A stretch of DNA of 38,045 bases from Endozoicomonas atrinae (GTDB lineage: Bacteria; Pseudomonadota; Gammaproteobacteria; Pseudomonadales; Endozoicomonadaceae), in contig NZ_LUKQ02000030.1 of the NCBI RefSeq assembly GCF_001647025.1, forward strand, positions 1 through 38,045, in the 5' to 3' direction. How positions within the stretch are numbered: position 1 is the stretch's first letter; every line of letters begins with the position of its first letter. A program made the position numbers and the translations under genes. This document shows positions 17,950-27,776 of the stretch, piece by piece. The notes beneath the pieces were generated by a model. It searched no databases. It had not been told where the DNA came from and saw only the letters and a list, made by a program, of their open reading frames with translations.

Positions 17950-18024
17950 CGCTGCCCGCCTCCCACTACCCGTTTCCCGTAAAAGATCGTCTTATCTTTA
18001 ACGGGTAGCGGGAGGCGGGCAGCG
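17950..18024. repeat. Long GC-rich inverted repeat between galE and galT
   Basis: The 25-base arm at 17950-17974 (CGCTGCCCGCCTCCC, then ACTACCCGTT) is matched inverted at 18000-18024 with a single mismatch, which is a G-U or A-C position depending on strand. The loop is 25 bases. The hairpin begins six bases after the galE stop and ends a few bases before the galT ribosome site (AAAGG at about 18028). Its strong GC bias differs from the flanking intergenic sequence, so it looks like a dispersed REP-type repeat. In the mRNA it could stabilise the galE message or reduce galT expression. Confidence 0.9.
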
Positions 18025-18039
18025 AATAAAGGCAAACCA

Positions 18040-19113
18040 ATGACACCATTTAATCCTGTTGATCATCCACACCGTCGATTCAACCCACTGATTGGCGACT
18101 GGGTACTGGTATCTCCCCATCGTGCCAAGCGCCCATGGCAGGGACAGGTGGAGAAAACAGCTCCAGACTTTCGTCCGGTTCACGATCCTGAGTGCTTTCT
18201 CTGCCCGGGAAATGACCGTATTACCGGTGACCATAACCCTGACTATACCGACCCTTATGTTTTCCCCAATGATTTCCCGGCACTGCTGACAGATACCCCG
18301 GATGCAATCAGCGAATCAGACCTTTTCCAGAGCAGCCCTGCCAGAGGGGAAGCACGGGTTATCTGCTTTTCACCGGATCACAGCAAAACCCTGCCGCAGT
18401 TGTCCGAGCAGGAAATCCGCAAGGTTGTGGATACCTGGGCAGAACAGGTTATTGAACTGGGACAGACTTACCCCTGGGTGCAGCTGTTTGAAAATAAAGG
18501 GGCCGTGATGGGTTGTTCCAACCCACATCCTCATGGCCAGATCTGGGCCAGCAGTTTTCTCCCCAACGAAGCACGCAAAGAAGACGATAACCAACGTCAA
18601 TGGCTGAACGACAAGGGCGTCAACCTGCTGGTTGAGTATGCATTGCGGGAATCCGAGTCCGGGGAACGCACTGTCGTTGAAAACGACCACTGGATTGCCG
18701 TAGTTCCTTATTGGGCTGCCTGGCCATTTGAAACACTCCTGCTGCCCAAACGCCATGTACTGCGCATGCCCGACTTGACAGAAGTGGAACGTGACGCCCT
18801 GGCCGACATCCTGAAAAAGCTGACGACAAAGTATGACAACCTGTTCCAGACCTCATTCCCCTACTCCATGGGCTGGCACGGTGCGCCCTGTCATCAGGGC
18901 GAGGCAGGTACAGATGACCGCCACTGGCAACTGCACGCTCATTTCTATCCACCACTGCTGAGGTCAGCAACCGTTCGCAAGTTTATGGTGGGTTTTGAAA
19001 TGCTGGCAGAAACTCAGCGTGATCTCACCGCTGAGCAGGCTGCCGCCCGTCTGCGCGAACTGCCCGATGTGCACTATCTGGAAAACAGCGCCGAGCCTGC
19101 AGAGAATCTTTAA
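18040..19113 (+). CDS. galT: GalT, galactose-1-phosphate uridylyltransferase
   Basis: A 357-aa HIT-superfamily enzyme that exchanges UMP between UDP-glucose and galactose-1-phosphate. The active-site sequence [11 protein letters not shown] carries the nucleophilic histidine (HPH). The metal-binding region CFLCPGN near residue 52, the [23 protein letters not shown] start and the C-terminal [11 protein letters not shown] with [14 protein letters not shown] are all family features. The ATG at 18040 has AAAGG upstream, immediately after the large hairpin. The stop precedes galK by about 40 bases. Intact, normal length. Confidence 0.97.
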   Translation: MTPFNPVDHPHRRFNPLIGDWVLVSPHRAKRPWQGQVEKTAPDFRPVHDPECFLCPGNDRITGDHNPDYTDPYVFPNDFPALLTDTPDAISESDLFQSSPARGEARVICFSPDHSKTLPQLSEQEIRKVVDTWAEQVIELGQTYPWVQLFENKGAVMGCSNPHPHGQIWASSFLPNEARKEDDNQRQWLNDKGVNLLVEYALRESESGERTVVENDHWIAVVPYWAAWPFETLLLPKRHVLRMPDLTEVERDALADILKKLTTKYDNLFQTSFPYSMGWHGAPCHQGEAGTDDRHWQLHAHFYPPLLRSATVRKFMVGFEMLAETQRDLTAEQAAARLRELPDVHYLENSAEPAENL

Positions 19114-19151
19114 GATTGATCCCAATTTTGAAAAGAGTTATGGAAAGTATG

Positions 19152-20303
19152 ATGAACCAGCAACAAACCCTGACTGAACTGTTCGAGAAAACCTTTGGTC
19201 ATCAGCCAACTCACTATTTTCAGGCACCAGGCCGGGTCAACCTGATTGGTGAGCACACCGACTACAACGATGGTTTCGTGCTGCCCTGCGCCATTGACTA
19301 CCAGGCAATGATTGCTACTTCTCCAAGAGATGATCAGAAAGTCGTGGCTACTGCTCACAGTTACGACGGACAGGTATCCGAGTTTGAGCTTTCCTTACCG
19401 GTTTCTCATAGCGAAGAAGCCTTCTGGAGCAACTACGTTCGTGGTGTCGCCACTGTATTGATGGAAAAAGGCATGAGTCTCAAGGGTGTCAACATTGCCA
19501 TTATTGGTAATGTTCCCCAGGGTGCAGGTCTCAGTTCATCCGCCTGCCTGGAAGTGGTTACGGGCCTGACACTGACCCGAATGTCCGGGCTGGATGTCAG
19601 TCTGAAAGAACTGGCCCTGATTGGCCAGAAAGCAGAGAACGAGTTTGTTGGCTGCAAGTGCGGCATCATGGACCAGATGATTTCAGCCTGTGGTAAGGAA
19701 GACCACGCCATGCTGCTGGACTGCCGGTCACTGGATACCCGACTGGTGCCAATCCCTCAAAACGCTGCAGTCGTGATCATCAATTCCAATGTAAAACGCG
19801 GCCTGGTGGACAGTGAATACAACACTCGCCGGGCACAGTGTGAAGCGGCAGCTCAGCACTTTGGCGTTAAGGCTCTGCGAGACATTACCCTGGATCAGCT
19901 GGAAGCCAGCCAGAGTGAGCTGGATGAACTCACCTATCGCCGGGCCCGACATGTTGTGACTGAAAATGATCGCACTCTGGCAGCTGCCGAAGCACTGGCC
20001 AGGGGAGACCTGAAAGCCATGGGGCGGTTAATGGCTGAATCCCATATTTCCATGCGGGATGATTTTGAGATTACTGTTCCAGCCATTGACGGCATTGTTG
20101 ACATTGTTAAAGCCGTCATTGGCAGTGAAGGTGGGGTCAGAATGACCGGTGGTGGATTTGGAGGCTGTGTCGTTGCCCTGATTCCGGAAGAAAAAGTGGA
20201 CGCTGTCAAACAGGCGGTTCATGAACACTATCCAACCTACTCCAACGGCCTTGTTGCTGATATCTATGTTTGTCGTGCTTCTCAGGGGGCTGGTGAATTA
20301 TAA
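19152..20303 (+). CDS. galK: GalK, galactokinase
   Basis: A GHMP-family kinase that phosphorylates galactose at C1, feeding GalT. Visible motifs are the substrate-binding [26 protein letters not shown], the ATP loop [16 protein letters not shown], the catalytic aspartate region CGIMDQMIS, and the C-terminal [13 protein letters not shown]. Four start codons are in frame (TTG 19116, ATG 19140, 19149 and 19152). I chose 19152 because GGAAAG (19142-19147) is suitably placed and the resulting 383 residues align end to end with E. coli GalK (382). It is the last gene of the operon, with a terminator following. No galM is present. Confidence 0.96.
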   Translation: MNQQQTLTELFEKTFGHQPTHYFQAPGRVNLIGEHTDYNDGFVLPCAIDYQAMIATSPRDDQKVVATAHSYDGQVSEFELSLPVSHSEEAFWSNYVRGVATVLMEKGMSLKGVNIAIIGNVPQGAGLSSSACLEVVTGLTLTRMSGLDVSLKELALIGQKAENEFVGCKCGIMDQMISACGKEDHAMLLDCRSLDTRLVPIPQNAAVVIINSNVKRGLVDSEYNTRRAQCEAAAQHFGVKALRDITLDQLEASQSELDELTYRRARHVVTENDRTLAAAEALARGDLKAMGRLMAESHISMRDDFEITVPAIDGIVDIVKAVIGSEGGVRMTGGGFGGCVVALIPEEKVDAVKQAVHEHYPTYSNGLVADIYVCRASQGAGEL

Positions 20304-20316
20304 CCCACAGACCAAT

Positions 20317-20335
20317 GGGCTCCTGTAGGGAGCCC
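20317..20335 (+). terminator. Terminator of the galETK operon
   Basis: GGGCTCC (20317-20323) pairs with GGAGCCC (20329-20335) around TGTAG, followed by the AT-rich TATTAATT, 13 bases after the galK stop. Confidence 0.8.
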
Positions 20336-20409
20336 TATTAATTCTGAAACAAAATTGCCAGAAATACTGTCTATAAATTCTGACGAGCAGTGACCGTTGA
20401 TGACCTAGC

Positions 20410-21477
20410 ATGACTATTCATTATCCTACCCTAGTACTTCTGACTTTCCTGATTCTGGGAACCTTATCCTCTTCGGCCTCAGCTAATAACCACCCGCCTG
20501 AAAAACAGCATGGAATTATACTGATTGAAGATCATTTTACTAACCGCCTTGGACCTTTTTCGCCATCCCACGGCCAGCTTATGAGAGACATCATTATTGG
20601 AAAGTACCACAAAGAGCTCGGGATAAAAGATAAGCTCAATATAAGGTCCTGGGCTTTCACCATGCACCTGGATGTTATGAAAGAAGACAATCATGGCCTT
20701 CCTCCCGCGGATCATCTGAAAAAACAACTGCCAAAATCCGTAAAGGAAAGCTTCCCCAGCTTGCTGTGGCCCCGGGTTTCAAGCTTGCCTGAGGTGCTGG
20801 CCAACATTTTTCATGGGCCGTTAGATCGCCCACCACCACTGAACCTGGACACAGAAAGCCATATTATTATTGTCAACCAGAGCTATATCCTTTCTGACTA
20901 TGGTATGGCCAAAGCCATACTTCAGGAATATATTGACCGATTTCCGGAGCTACCTTTATTTATCAGTGCTGCAGGCAATGATACTAACGTCTGTTCGGAG
21001 CAGGCCGCCACTATCAACCGCCACATAGGTTCGACAGAAACGCCCATCAGATTCTATTTTTTTAATGAGCCTCAATATGTCTGCGCACAGTTTTATAATG
21101 CCTGTAATCTTCATATGCTGGCTGCACAGGATCTTGGTATTGAAGACTTCTTCATTAATGTGATTGGTGATCTGGGCAAGGACAAACCCAATAAACCCGC
21201 CGGAGTGCTTAAAGACAGAACCGTCGCAGCGCCATACTATACAGGTACCTTTAACTTCTACGAAGGCACCAGTGGAGCCACAGCCTACGTAACCGCTTTA
21301 GCTGCGATGATTCATGAACGGGCACCCGAGCTGGCGCCACCCGACATTGCCAGCATCATTTTTCTGACCGCTGATAAAAAGGGAGGCAATATGATCAATG
21401 AAACATGGGGACACGGAGTGGTAAACCCCGGGGCGGCCATGGCACATATGGATAAACTGGGTTACCCAAGGCTTTAA
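20410..21477 (+). CDS. Exported subtilisin-like (S8/S53 fold) protein
   Basis: A 355-aa protein with a signal peptide (cleavage near SSASA, residue ~25). The mature part shows subtilase-type landmarks in order: a strand with an acidic residue (GIILIEDHF, Asp41), SHGQLMRDII resembling the catalytic HG-T-H-V-A helix (His54), ISAAGND with the oxyanion asparagine (Asn190), and EGTSGATAYVTALAAMI, the GTSxA serine motif (Ser288). The Asp-His spacing (13 residues) is much shorter than in classical subtilisins, so the acid may be another residue or the fold is divergent. There is no propeptide of usual size. Two cysteines flank the region after Asn190. It is probably periplasmic or secreted. The call as an active protease is moderate; the fold call is fairly good. 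Confidence 0.7.
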   Translation: MTIHYPTLVLLTFLILGTLSSSASANNHPPEKQHGIILIEDHFTNRLGPFSPSHGQLMRDIIIGKYHKELGIKDKLNIRSWAFTMHLDVMKEDNHGLPPADHLKKQLPKSVKESFPSLLWPRVSSLPEVLANIFHGPLDRPPPLNLDTESHIIIVNQSYILSDYGMAKAILQEYIDRFPELPLFISAAGNDTNVCSEQAATINRHIGSTETPIRFYFFNEPQYVCAQFYNACNLHMLAAQDLGIEDFFINVIGDLGKDKPNKPAGVLKDRTVAAPYYTGTFNFYEGTSGATAYVTALAAMIHERAPELAPPDIASIIFLTADKKGGNMINETWGHGVVNPGAAMAHMDKLGYPRL

Positions 21478-21479
21478 GT

Positions 21480-21509
21480 GAATAGCGGTCATATTTCAGA
21501 ACGCTATTC
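21480..21509. terminator. Possible terminator between convergent genes
   Basis: GAATAGCG (21480-21487) pairs perfectly with CGCTATTC (21502-21509), just after the stop of the subtilase-like gene. A second weaker hairpin (CCAAGAGT, then ACTCTGG) lies at about 21522-21539, nearer the autotransporter stop. Neither has a long T-run. Confidence 0.4.
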
Positions 21510-21551
21510 CTATGAAAAACACCAAGAGTCATACTCTGGTATCAGGCAGAC

Positions 21552-24341
21552 TTAAAAATCATAACGCATCTGAGCCTGCAGGCTGTCAGATTTAAACCCT
21601 GTTGCCCATCGATGCTCATAGTTAAGCAGAAAGCTCAGATTGTTATCCATCCAGTAATCCACGCCCAGGCTTGCTTTATAGGATGTTTTCTCAGGGGCTA
21701 CACCAATGGTCCGTAATGTAAGGGTCTGATTGAACACCTCGGCAATGACATCGGCATTCACAGCATCGCCAACAAAGTCGTGGTATACCATCAAGCTTGC
21801 TTCCGGCAGCAGGATACCACGGCCCAGTTCCAGCAGATGACTAAAACGAACACCAGCACCCAGCTCCAGAACATTGATGTTATCCGATGACACCTGTGTA
21901 GAAGGTGACCCATCACTGTAGCTTTGAGAATAATCCTCCGTTCTCAGATGGCTATACTCAAGGCTGACTCGAGGCTCAACCAATGTGTCATTATTGTTGT
22001 ACCAGAACTCCTTACCACCCGTTGCCAGCAGGCCTAACTGTTTGCTGCTGTAGTCGGAAGTACCTTTGACACTGCCGTCATAACTGACACTCTCAGTCCG
22101 GTTGAAACCAACATTGACTATGGAATCAAGAAACCAGTCATGATTCTGCAAGTTGCTGTATACACTGAGTTGATAGCTTTCAATATCGCTGCTGGCGGAG
22201 GCATCCTTAACATTGACATCCGCCTCGGCATAGCTGAAAGAAGCCCCCAACGTGTAGGTATCACTCAGATCGGTATCACCACCAAAACTGATACCCTTCA
22301 ATCGACTTTTATAGCCATTGTAACGGGTGCCATTACTGCTCTGGCTACCTTGATCCGCTTCTGCACCGATGGCTTTCAACCAGACAGCCCCCTGCTCCAG
22401 CACATCACCGGACGATACACCGGAACGACCACCGTCACGAAGGCTGGCCAGTCGTGAGAGCAAGTTGTTGAACACTTCGCCCTGCATCTGTTCTGCAGCG
22501 GCGGCAATGGCAGCCAGGGCAGCCGTATCGCCGCTGGGATACTGCTGCTGGAGATAATCAATCAAACCATCAGTATCAGAAATGCTGAGCAGCTGCTCAC
22601 TGTCAATAAAGCCAGCGGCGGTCTGTTGATCAAGGCTTCCAAGATAGCTTTCCAGAAAACCGGCAACCTGATTTACCAGAGCATCACTGCTATTTTCTGC
22701 AACCACGGCTGAGAGGTCAGTGGTTGAAACCTTAACATCCACATGCTGACCTTCCACCACCGAGGCATCATCGACGGTGTATAGAATGGATGCAGAAGAC
22801 ACTGCCGGAATACCGGTAATTCCTGTGGCACTCAGAACACGGTATTGCTCCGTATCGCCATAGGCAAAGTCACCTTTATAGTCCGGTATAACAAGAATGG
22901 AAGCCCCCTCGGCAAATTCAGCCTTGGGGGTAGTCACTGTTTCCTGTTGAGCATTCCCTTCTTCACCAACAAGAACCGTCTGAGACTGAAGCGTCAACCT
23001 GGCGGTTGGATTACCATTTTGAAGATTATTTTCTCCACCGAGGAGAACCGCCAGTTCGCCCTGTTGGACTAAATCAACCTCAAATACAACATCACCTTTA
23101 GTACCAACCTGCAAACGACCGGTATCGGTAATAGTTATGGCACTGGCAGCTGCTTTTGCAAGAAAATCAGCATACTCCACTTCTGAATCAAATCTGGCGT
23201 AATTAACGCCATTAATGTTGCTGTAATAAGGCTGTATTCCGTAAATATTACCCGTTAATTCGGCAATGCCGGTCACTCGAACTGCCGAAGCTCCCTCTAC
23301 ATTGCCATCAACAAGACCGCCTTCCAGAATAAAAGTGTGCTCACCTCCCATGAAGCTGGTCAGTCCGGTAATGGTTCCGGTGTTGACAAAGGTATGAGAC
23401 AGACCTTCAAATCGAACGGCATCATCGTTCACCGATGTAATTGAACCACTATTGGTCACCGTCCCAATGGTGCCTCCTTCAAAGGTTCGAATATAGAGTC
23501 CATAATCATCTTGAGAAATCAGAGTTCCAGAATTGACAACGTCACCAATAGTCCCTCTATTGGCAAAGACATATAAAGCGTCTTCCTCAGCATTTATCGC
23601 TCCTGAATTAGTAACATTGCCAACGAGGGCATTGCCATCATCACCTACCAGGTCGTTGGTCTGAACCACTAGCCCCCACTAACCTGACTGAATACTTCCA
23701 CTGTTGACAATGTTTCCAACCCTACTGTTCTCCCTGGCATAGACCTTAAAGGCATCATCATCGTAACCACTCTTTATCGCTCCGGAATTAATCACATCCT
23801 GAACTGAGCTATTACCATAGGTGCTGACAAAGAGGCCAAACTTTTCGCTGGACTCAATTTTATTCTGGTTTTCAATGTTACCAACCTGACCATTATCATC
23901 GAGAGTTACATCAATACCTTCCCGAACTGAGTAAATTTCACCAGTATTGATTATATTACCGATAATACCGGTTGCTGCCTGAGAGTAATCACCGACCTGA
24001 ATACCTTCCTCAGCTGATCTGATGGTGCCACTATTAATAATATTTCCGACACTTGGTTCATTGCCATCAAACTGTCCAACAGCATTAATATAAAGTGCTA
24101 CACCATCACCACTGCTATCAATAGTACCTTCAACAGAGATATTACCAACACGACCATTGCCGCCTTGATCGGGAGAAGCATCAACACTGACCGCGCCACA
24201 GGTTTCACCCTCAACACTGATGACGATGTCACCGCCTTCAGAGGTAGGGGATCCTGAACACTGGGCTACTGCTCCACTGGAAAAAGAGAAAGCAGTTACT
24301 GCCGCAATGGCAATACTTAGCAATGATCGATTAAAATCCAT
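21552..24341 (-). pseudogene. Autotransporter (type Va) interrupted by an in-frame TAG
   Basis: Read through the stop, this is a 929-residue autotransporter. A signal peptide (MDFNRSLLSIAIAAVTAFSF, cleaved near AVAQ) starts at 24341 after AAGGAC. A passenger follows, built of about nine repeats with the pattern VGNIxNSGxIxS, a beta-helix typical of adhesins. The C-terminal ~290 residues form the beta-barrel, ending in MRYDF with the terminal Phe required for BAM. At 23679-23681 the frame hits TAG inside a repeat (SGSIQSG, stop, WGLVVQT), and the following 705 codons stay in the same frame. By comparison with neighbouring repeats (KSGYDDD) the lost residue could be Tyr. As written, only a 220-residue exported fragment is made. 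Restart at GTG 23669 would lack a signal peptide. Possible causes are nonsense mutation, amber read-through or sequencing error. Confidence 0.88.
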
Positions 24342-24458
24342 TTCTACGTCCTTATACTTCTTCTTTTTATTACTGTTTTTTCGAGTATAAAGAATGATCT
24401 GCTAAACCTTCAAACAATTGTTTGATCTAAGGTTATCCTGCCTCATTTATAAAGCAGA

Positions 24459-24491
24459 AAAGCCAGAAGCACTTATCGCACTTCTGGCTTT
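24459..24491. terminator. Terminator after the DAACS symporter gene
   Basis: AAAGCCAGAAG (24459-24469) pairs with CTTCTGGCTTT (24481-24491), an 11-base perfect stem with an 11-base loop. It lies just beyond the symporter stop on the minus strand, where it is followed by TTCTGCTTT. T-rich sequence on the other side would allow some function on both strands. Confidence 0.85.
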
Positions 24492-24516
24492 ATCTTTAGT
24501 TCAGATTTGGAAATAT

Positions 24517-25803
24517 TCAGCTGTACTGAACTTCACCTGTCGCTTTCTCATTAGCTACGGAATCAACATCAGAAATCTGGCCTTCACTCTTGGCAACAAT
24601 GGTGCTGACTGCGGTATCACCCACCACATTGGTTACAGTGCAGGCGGCGTCAAGAATCCGGTCAGTGGCAATGATAATACCGAGAGCCTCAGCGGGCAGA
24701 CCCAGTGTGTGCAGAAGAACACCCGTGGTTACCACCGCACCACCGGGAATACCACCGGTAGCAATCGCCAGCAGAAATGCAGTAAAGCCAAGGGTAAACA
24801 GTGCAGTGCTACCCAGTTCAACACCATAAGCGTTGGCAACAAAGATAGTAGCAACCACCATATAGATTGCCGCACCAGACATATTCATGGTGGCACCCAG
24901 TGGTACCGAGAATCCTGCTACCTTCTCGGAAACTCCCAGTTTTTCCGTCAGCGTTCTGAATGTCACCGGAATGGTCGCATTGGAACTGGCGGTGGACAGA
25001 GAGAACATCATCTGTTCACGGGTCTGACGAATAAACTGCAGTGGACTGATACCCGTGGTAATGCCAACAACCAAGGGGTAGAAGACAAACAGCCACACCG
25101 CCATCACCGCCAGAGCCGTCAGGACATAAGCCATCACACTGACAATACTGCCAGCATCCAGGGTTGCACCCAGCTTGGCGGTAAGGAACAGAACACCGAG
25201 AGGCGCCATACTCATCACCATGGTGATCAGTTTCATCATCACGCTGTTTGCCAGAGCAAAAGCATTACTGACACTGTGTGTCTCATGGTTTTCCAGCTTC
25301 TTCACCGCGATACCGGTGACAATGGCCATAAAGAGAATCTGAAGAATATTGCCTTCAGCAAATGCCTGTACCGGATTCGTTGGTACAACCGCTATCACCA
25401 TATCCAGCAGATTTGGCAGACTGGTACGGCTTAACGTCAGGGACTCATCTGCCAGCCCCAGGTTAGCACCGATACCCGGTTGAACCACCATGGCCAGACC
25501 AATCGCAGCAGTAATCGCGACCACAGTATTGACCAGATACAAGCCAAAGGTTTTGAAACCGAGACGTCCAAACTGGCCAACATCTTCCAGATTGCAAACT
25601 GCATTGACGATGGAGATAAAGATCAGTGGCACTACCAGCAGTTTGATCATCCCAACAAAGATGCTTCCGCCGGCATGGAACAAACCATCCACCAGATAGG
25701 TCTGCAAAAAACCATCCGAACTGGCAAAGAGCTGAATTGCGCTACCCAGCACAAGACCAATTACCAGAGAGGCAAGAATACGGGTTGCCAGATTTTGATT
25801 CAT
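24517..25803 (-). CDS. DAACS-family amino-acid:cation symporter, likely neutral substrate
   Basis: A 428-aa inner-membrane Na+/H+-coupled symporter of the GltP/SLC1 family, with about eight TM helices and two re-entrant loops. HP1 carries STASSNATIPVT. TM7 has NMSGAAIYM in place of the usual NMDGT. TM8 reads TDRILDAACTVTNVVGD, where the arginine that binds the side-chain carboxylate in glutamate/aspartate carriers (R397 in GltPh) is Cys. This substitution is the same as in the neutral amino-acid carrier ASCT2, so Ser/Thr/Ala-type substrates are more likely than dicarboxylates. The start is placed at 25803 (MNQNLATRIL), downstream of AAGGAG. In-frame starts further up (25830, 25884) would add a poorly hydrophobic tail. 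A single gene with its own terminator. Confidence 0.93.
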   Translation of the reverse strand: MNQNLATRILASLVIGLVLGSAIQLFASSDGFLQTYLVDGLFHAGGSIFVGMIKLLVVPLIFISIVNAVCNLEDVGQFGRLGFKTFGLYLVNTVVAITAAIGLAMVVQPGIGANLGLADESLTLSRTSLPNLLDMVIAVVPTNPVQAFAEGNILQILFMAIVTGIAVKKLENHETHSVSNAFALANSVMMKLITMVMSMAPLGVLFLTAKLGATLDAGSIVSVMAYVLTALAVMAVWLFVFYPLVVGITTGISPLQFIRQTREQMMFSLSTASSNATIPVTFRTLTEKLGVSEKVAGFSVPLGATMNMSGAAIYMVVATIFVANAYGVELGSTALFTLGFTAFLLAIATGGIPGGAVVTTGVLLHTLGLPAEALGIIIATDRILDAACTVTNVVGDTAVSTIVAKSEGQISDVDSVANEKATGEVQYS

Positions 25804-26220
25804 AAACTCAAGTACTCCTTCACGGGTCATCCTGAATGACCACCTTCTTGTATTTATTGGAATCATCAGAAGAACAGAAGGCACTCTGTCCTCCTTCAGT
25901 GGAGAGCGAATCTAACCAATCCTAGACACAAGTACAAGTTCTAACATACTGACATAACAGAAAAAAAACCTTAGAAAACATTAATTTTAAATTTTAATTC
26001 TGTTTTAAAGCGGTTGACGCCAAAAAATTCTAACAAGATTAAAATAAATACAGGATATGCATAGTTAATTTGCTTATTACAGCAAAAATCTGGCAGGCAG
26101 AACCCAAAAAAAAGAACAAAAAGACACAAAACACATCAGACAAAATTGATGTATCTTCTTTTGATTCTAAATTAAAGCAATCAATGCACATAAATAACCA
26201 ACAATGGTACTAACGAATCA
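25804..26220. other. AT-rich intergenic region
   Basis: About 400 bases between divergent genes. It holds the symporter ribosome site and presumably promoters for both sides, and is very AT-rich from 25960 on. No repeat, RNA or gene is recognised. Confidence 0.4.
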
Positions 26221-26712
26221 ATGGATATTTTTTGCTGTGATATCTGCTGTCTATGCTGTTACTCGGATTCAGATAGTGATGACGTAACAGAAGAGCAGCA
26301 ACAAGGTATGATGCGAGGAACATCAGTGAAAAATGTTTCCGGCAATGCGGAACTTTTACACCCCTTACAGAAAGCCGAAAACAATAATGGTGAAACCAGC
26401 TATGCAGAAGTTTATCAAAAGGCACTGAGTGAAAGGAAAGGCTCAAATAGCAAAGGAGCAACAATGCTGGGCATAATAGGGAAAAATATGTTTGGCCTTT
26501 CTGCTCCCTCTAAACCTAAAACAGACCTTGCTTTTGCTCATGAACTGTTTATCAATTCACAGTATGATATACCTGAAGGAAAAGGGAGCGGCGCACCTCA
26601 TGGCCACCACCCAGAATGGGATCGTAGTGGTGGAAGTAAAGGTCTGGGAGAGACCATTCACTGTCATACCCGTCATACCTTCGGGAATAAATCAGACGAT
26701 AAACAAAAATAA
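26221..26712 (+). CDS. Small protein with N-terminal cysteine cluster, unknown
   Basis: I do not recognise this 163-aa protein. Its first 13 residues contain six cysteines in three pairs (C5-C6, C9-C10, C12-C13; MDIFCCDICCLCCYS), followed by an acidic Ser/Asp run (SDSDSDD). The rest is polar, with one mildly hydrophobic stretch (ATMLGIIGKNMFGLS) and a His-rich end (PHGHHPEWD, IHCHTRHTF). There is no signal peptide. Paired cysteines at the very N terminus resemble S-palmitoylated tails of eukaryotic membrane-associated proteins, which some bacterial effectors mimic; they could equally bind metal or iron-sulphur. There is no ribosome site at the ATG, so translation is less certain. The AT-rich setting resembles those of the other orphans in this window. 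Confidence 0.55.
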   Translation: MDIFCCDICCLCCYSDSDSDDVTEEQQQGMMRGTSVKNVSGNAELLHPLQKAENNNGETSYAEVYQKALSERKGSNSKGATMLGIIGKNMFGLSAPSKPKTDLAFAHELFINSQYDIPEGKGSGAPHGHHPEWDRSGGSKGLGETIHCHTRHTFGNKSDDKQK

Positions 26713-26984
26713 CCCCAACATTTCTTTGACCTGAACAATAAATTAGTACCGCCTAATCAGCGAGATGCATGGAAACTGCCGCCACTAACAACTGTTGAGT
26801 GGCATCTACGCTCCATAGCAAAAAATAGTGCGCGTTCTTTATTATTAATACTGCAGGGAACATAATAACATTATACTCCCTCCCTCACATGACAGCGGAT
26901 ATATAGTTTTCAGCCTCCCCCACTTTCTCTTACAATTGACCAGCAATAACTCACCGAACAATATTTCAAGCTGTAGGGATCGCA

Positions 26985-27728
26985 ATGATGTTTCGACGTA
27001 TTCCATTTTTGTTCTTGCTGTTTTTTTCCTTAGCCAGCAACGCCCAGATCACCAGTTTCCACTTGGTCACTGAGAACTTTCCTCCACTGAACATGACCAA
27101 CAATGGCACTTCCTACGCAAGGAATGACCGGGTTTCCGGATTTGCCACCGATATCATGCGCAAGCTCTTTGCAACCACAGGCTATGATGTGGACTTCACC
27201 CTGATGAGCGATTGGGATGAAGCCTACAACAGTGCCAGGGACACTGCTGGCTACGGCGTATACTCCACGTTCCGAACCCCTGAACGTGAGGGTAGTTTTC
27301 AGTGGGTAGGCCCTCTTTATAAGGAGGACTGGGTGATTCTTGCCCCTCAGGACAGTGAAGTGACCATCAACTCACTGGATGACCTGAAACAGTTTCAGGT
27401 GGGGTCCTATGAGTACGATGCCATCACGGATCATCTGATGGAGCACAAAATTGGTGTTGTGCCCGCCAAAAGCGATGCGGTCAATGTCGTCAAACTGAAA
27501 CTTGGCAAGATTGAACTCTGGGCTTCCAGTTCATTGACCGGGCCTTATACCGCATCCAACTTTAATATACCGGTCAAACCCATTCACACCTTCAGCGAAA
27601 GCTCCCTTTGGCTTGCCATGCATAAAGACACGGATCCAGCTGTCGTTTCGCAACTGAATAACGAGCTGAAAAGGATGCACCAGTCCGGTGAGATCCAGCA
27701 GATGATCAACAGTTATAATCATCTTTGA
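26985..27728 (+). CDS. Periplasmic solute-binding protein (SBP_bac_3 type)
   Basis: A 247-aa exported protein with a signal peptide ending near SNAQ (residue ~21). The mature part follows the family-3 solute-binding/periplasmic ligand fold: FHLVTENFPPLNM, VSGFATDIMRKLFATTGYDVDFTLM, STFRTPEREGSFQWVGPLY, and the C-terminal SESSLWLAMHKDTDP followed by LNNELKRMHQSGEIQQMI. Such proteins bind polar amino acids or similar small ligands. No ABC permease or ATPase is beside it, and no lyase or cyclase domain is fused, so it is an orphan binding protein. It could work with a distant transporter or act as a sensor input. ATG 26985 and 26988 are both possible starts. A terminator follows. Confidence 0.85.
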   Translation: MMFRRIPFLFLLFFSLASNAQITSFHLVTENFPPLNMTNNGTSYARNDRVSGFATDIMRKLFATTGYDVDFTLMSDWDEAYNSARDTAGYGVYSTFRTPEREGSFQWVGPLYKEDWVILAPQDSEVTINSLDDLKQFQVGSYEYDAITDHLMEHKIGVVPAKSDAVNVVKLKLGKIELWASSSLTGPYTASNFNIPVKPIHTFSESSLWLAMHKDTDPAVVSQLNNELKRMHQSGEIQQMINSYNHL

Positions 27729-27736
27729 ATGGCAGG

Positions 27737-27758
27737 CCGGGAGTATATCTGCTCCCGG
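27737..27758 (+). terminator. Terminator after the solute-binding protein gene
   Basis: CCGGGAG (27737-27743) pairs with CTCCCGG (27752-27758), followed by TTGTCTT. It also lies just downstream of the convergent DUF4286 gene's stop. Confidence 0.8.
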
Positions 27759-27776
27759 TTGTCTTAGGTGTGATGG

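Noticed and set aside
24418-25434. 338-codon plus-strand frame opposite the symporter
   Set aside because: Composition is unlike a real protein (His/Thr/Asn/Gln-rich), it is antisense to a clear TM protein, and it runs through the terminator at 24459-24491.
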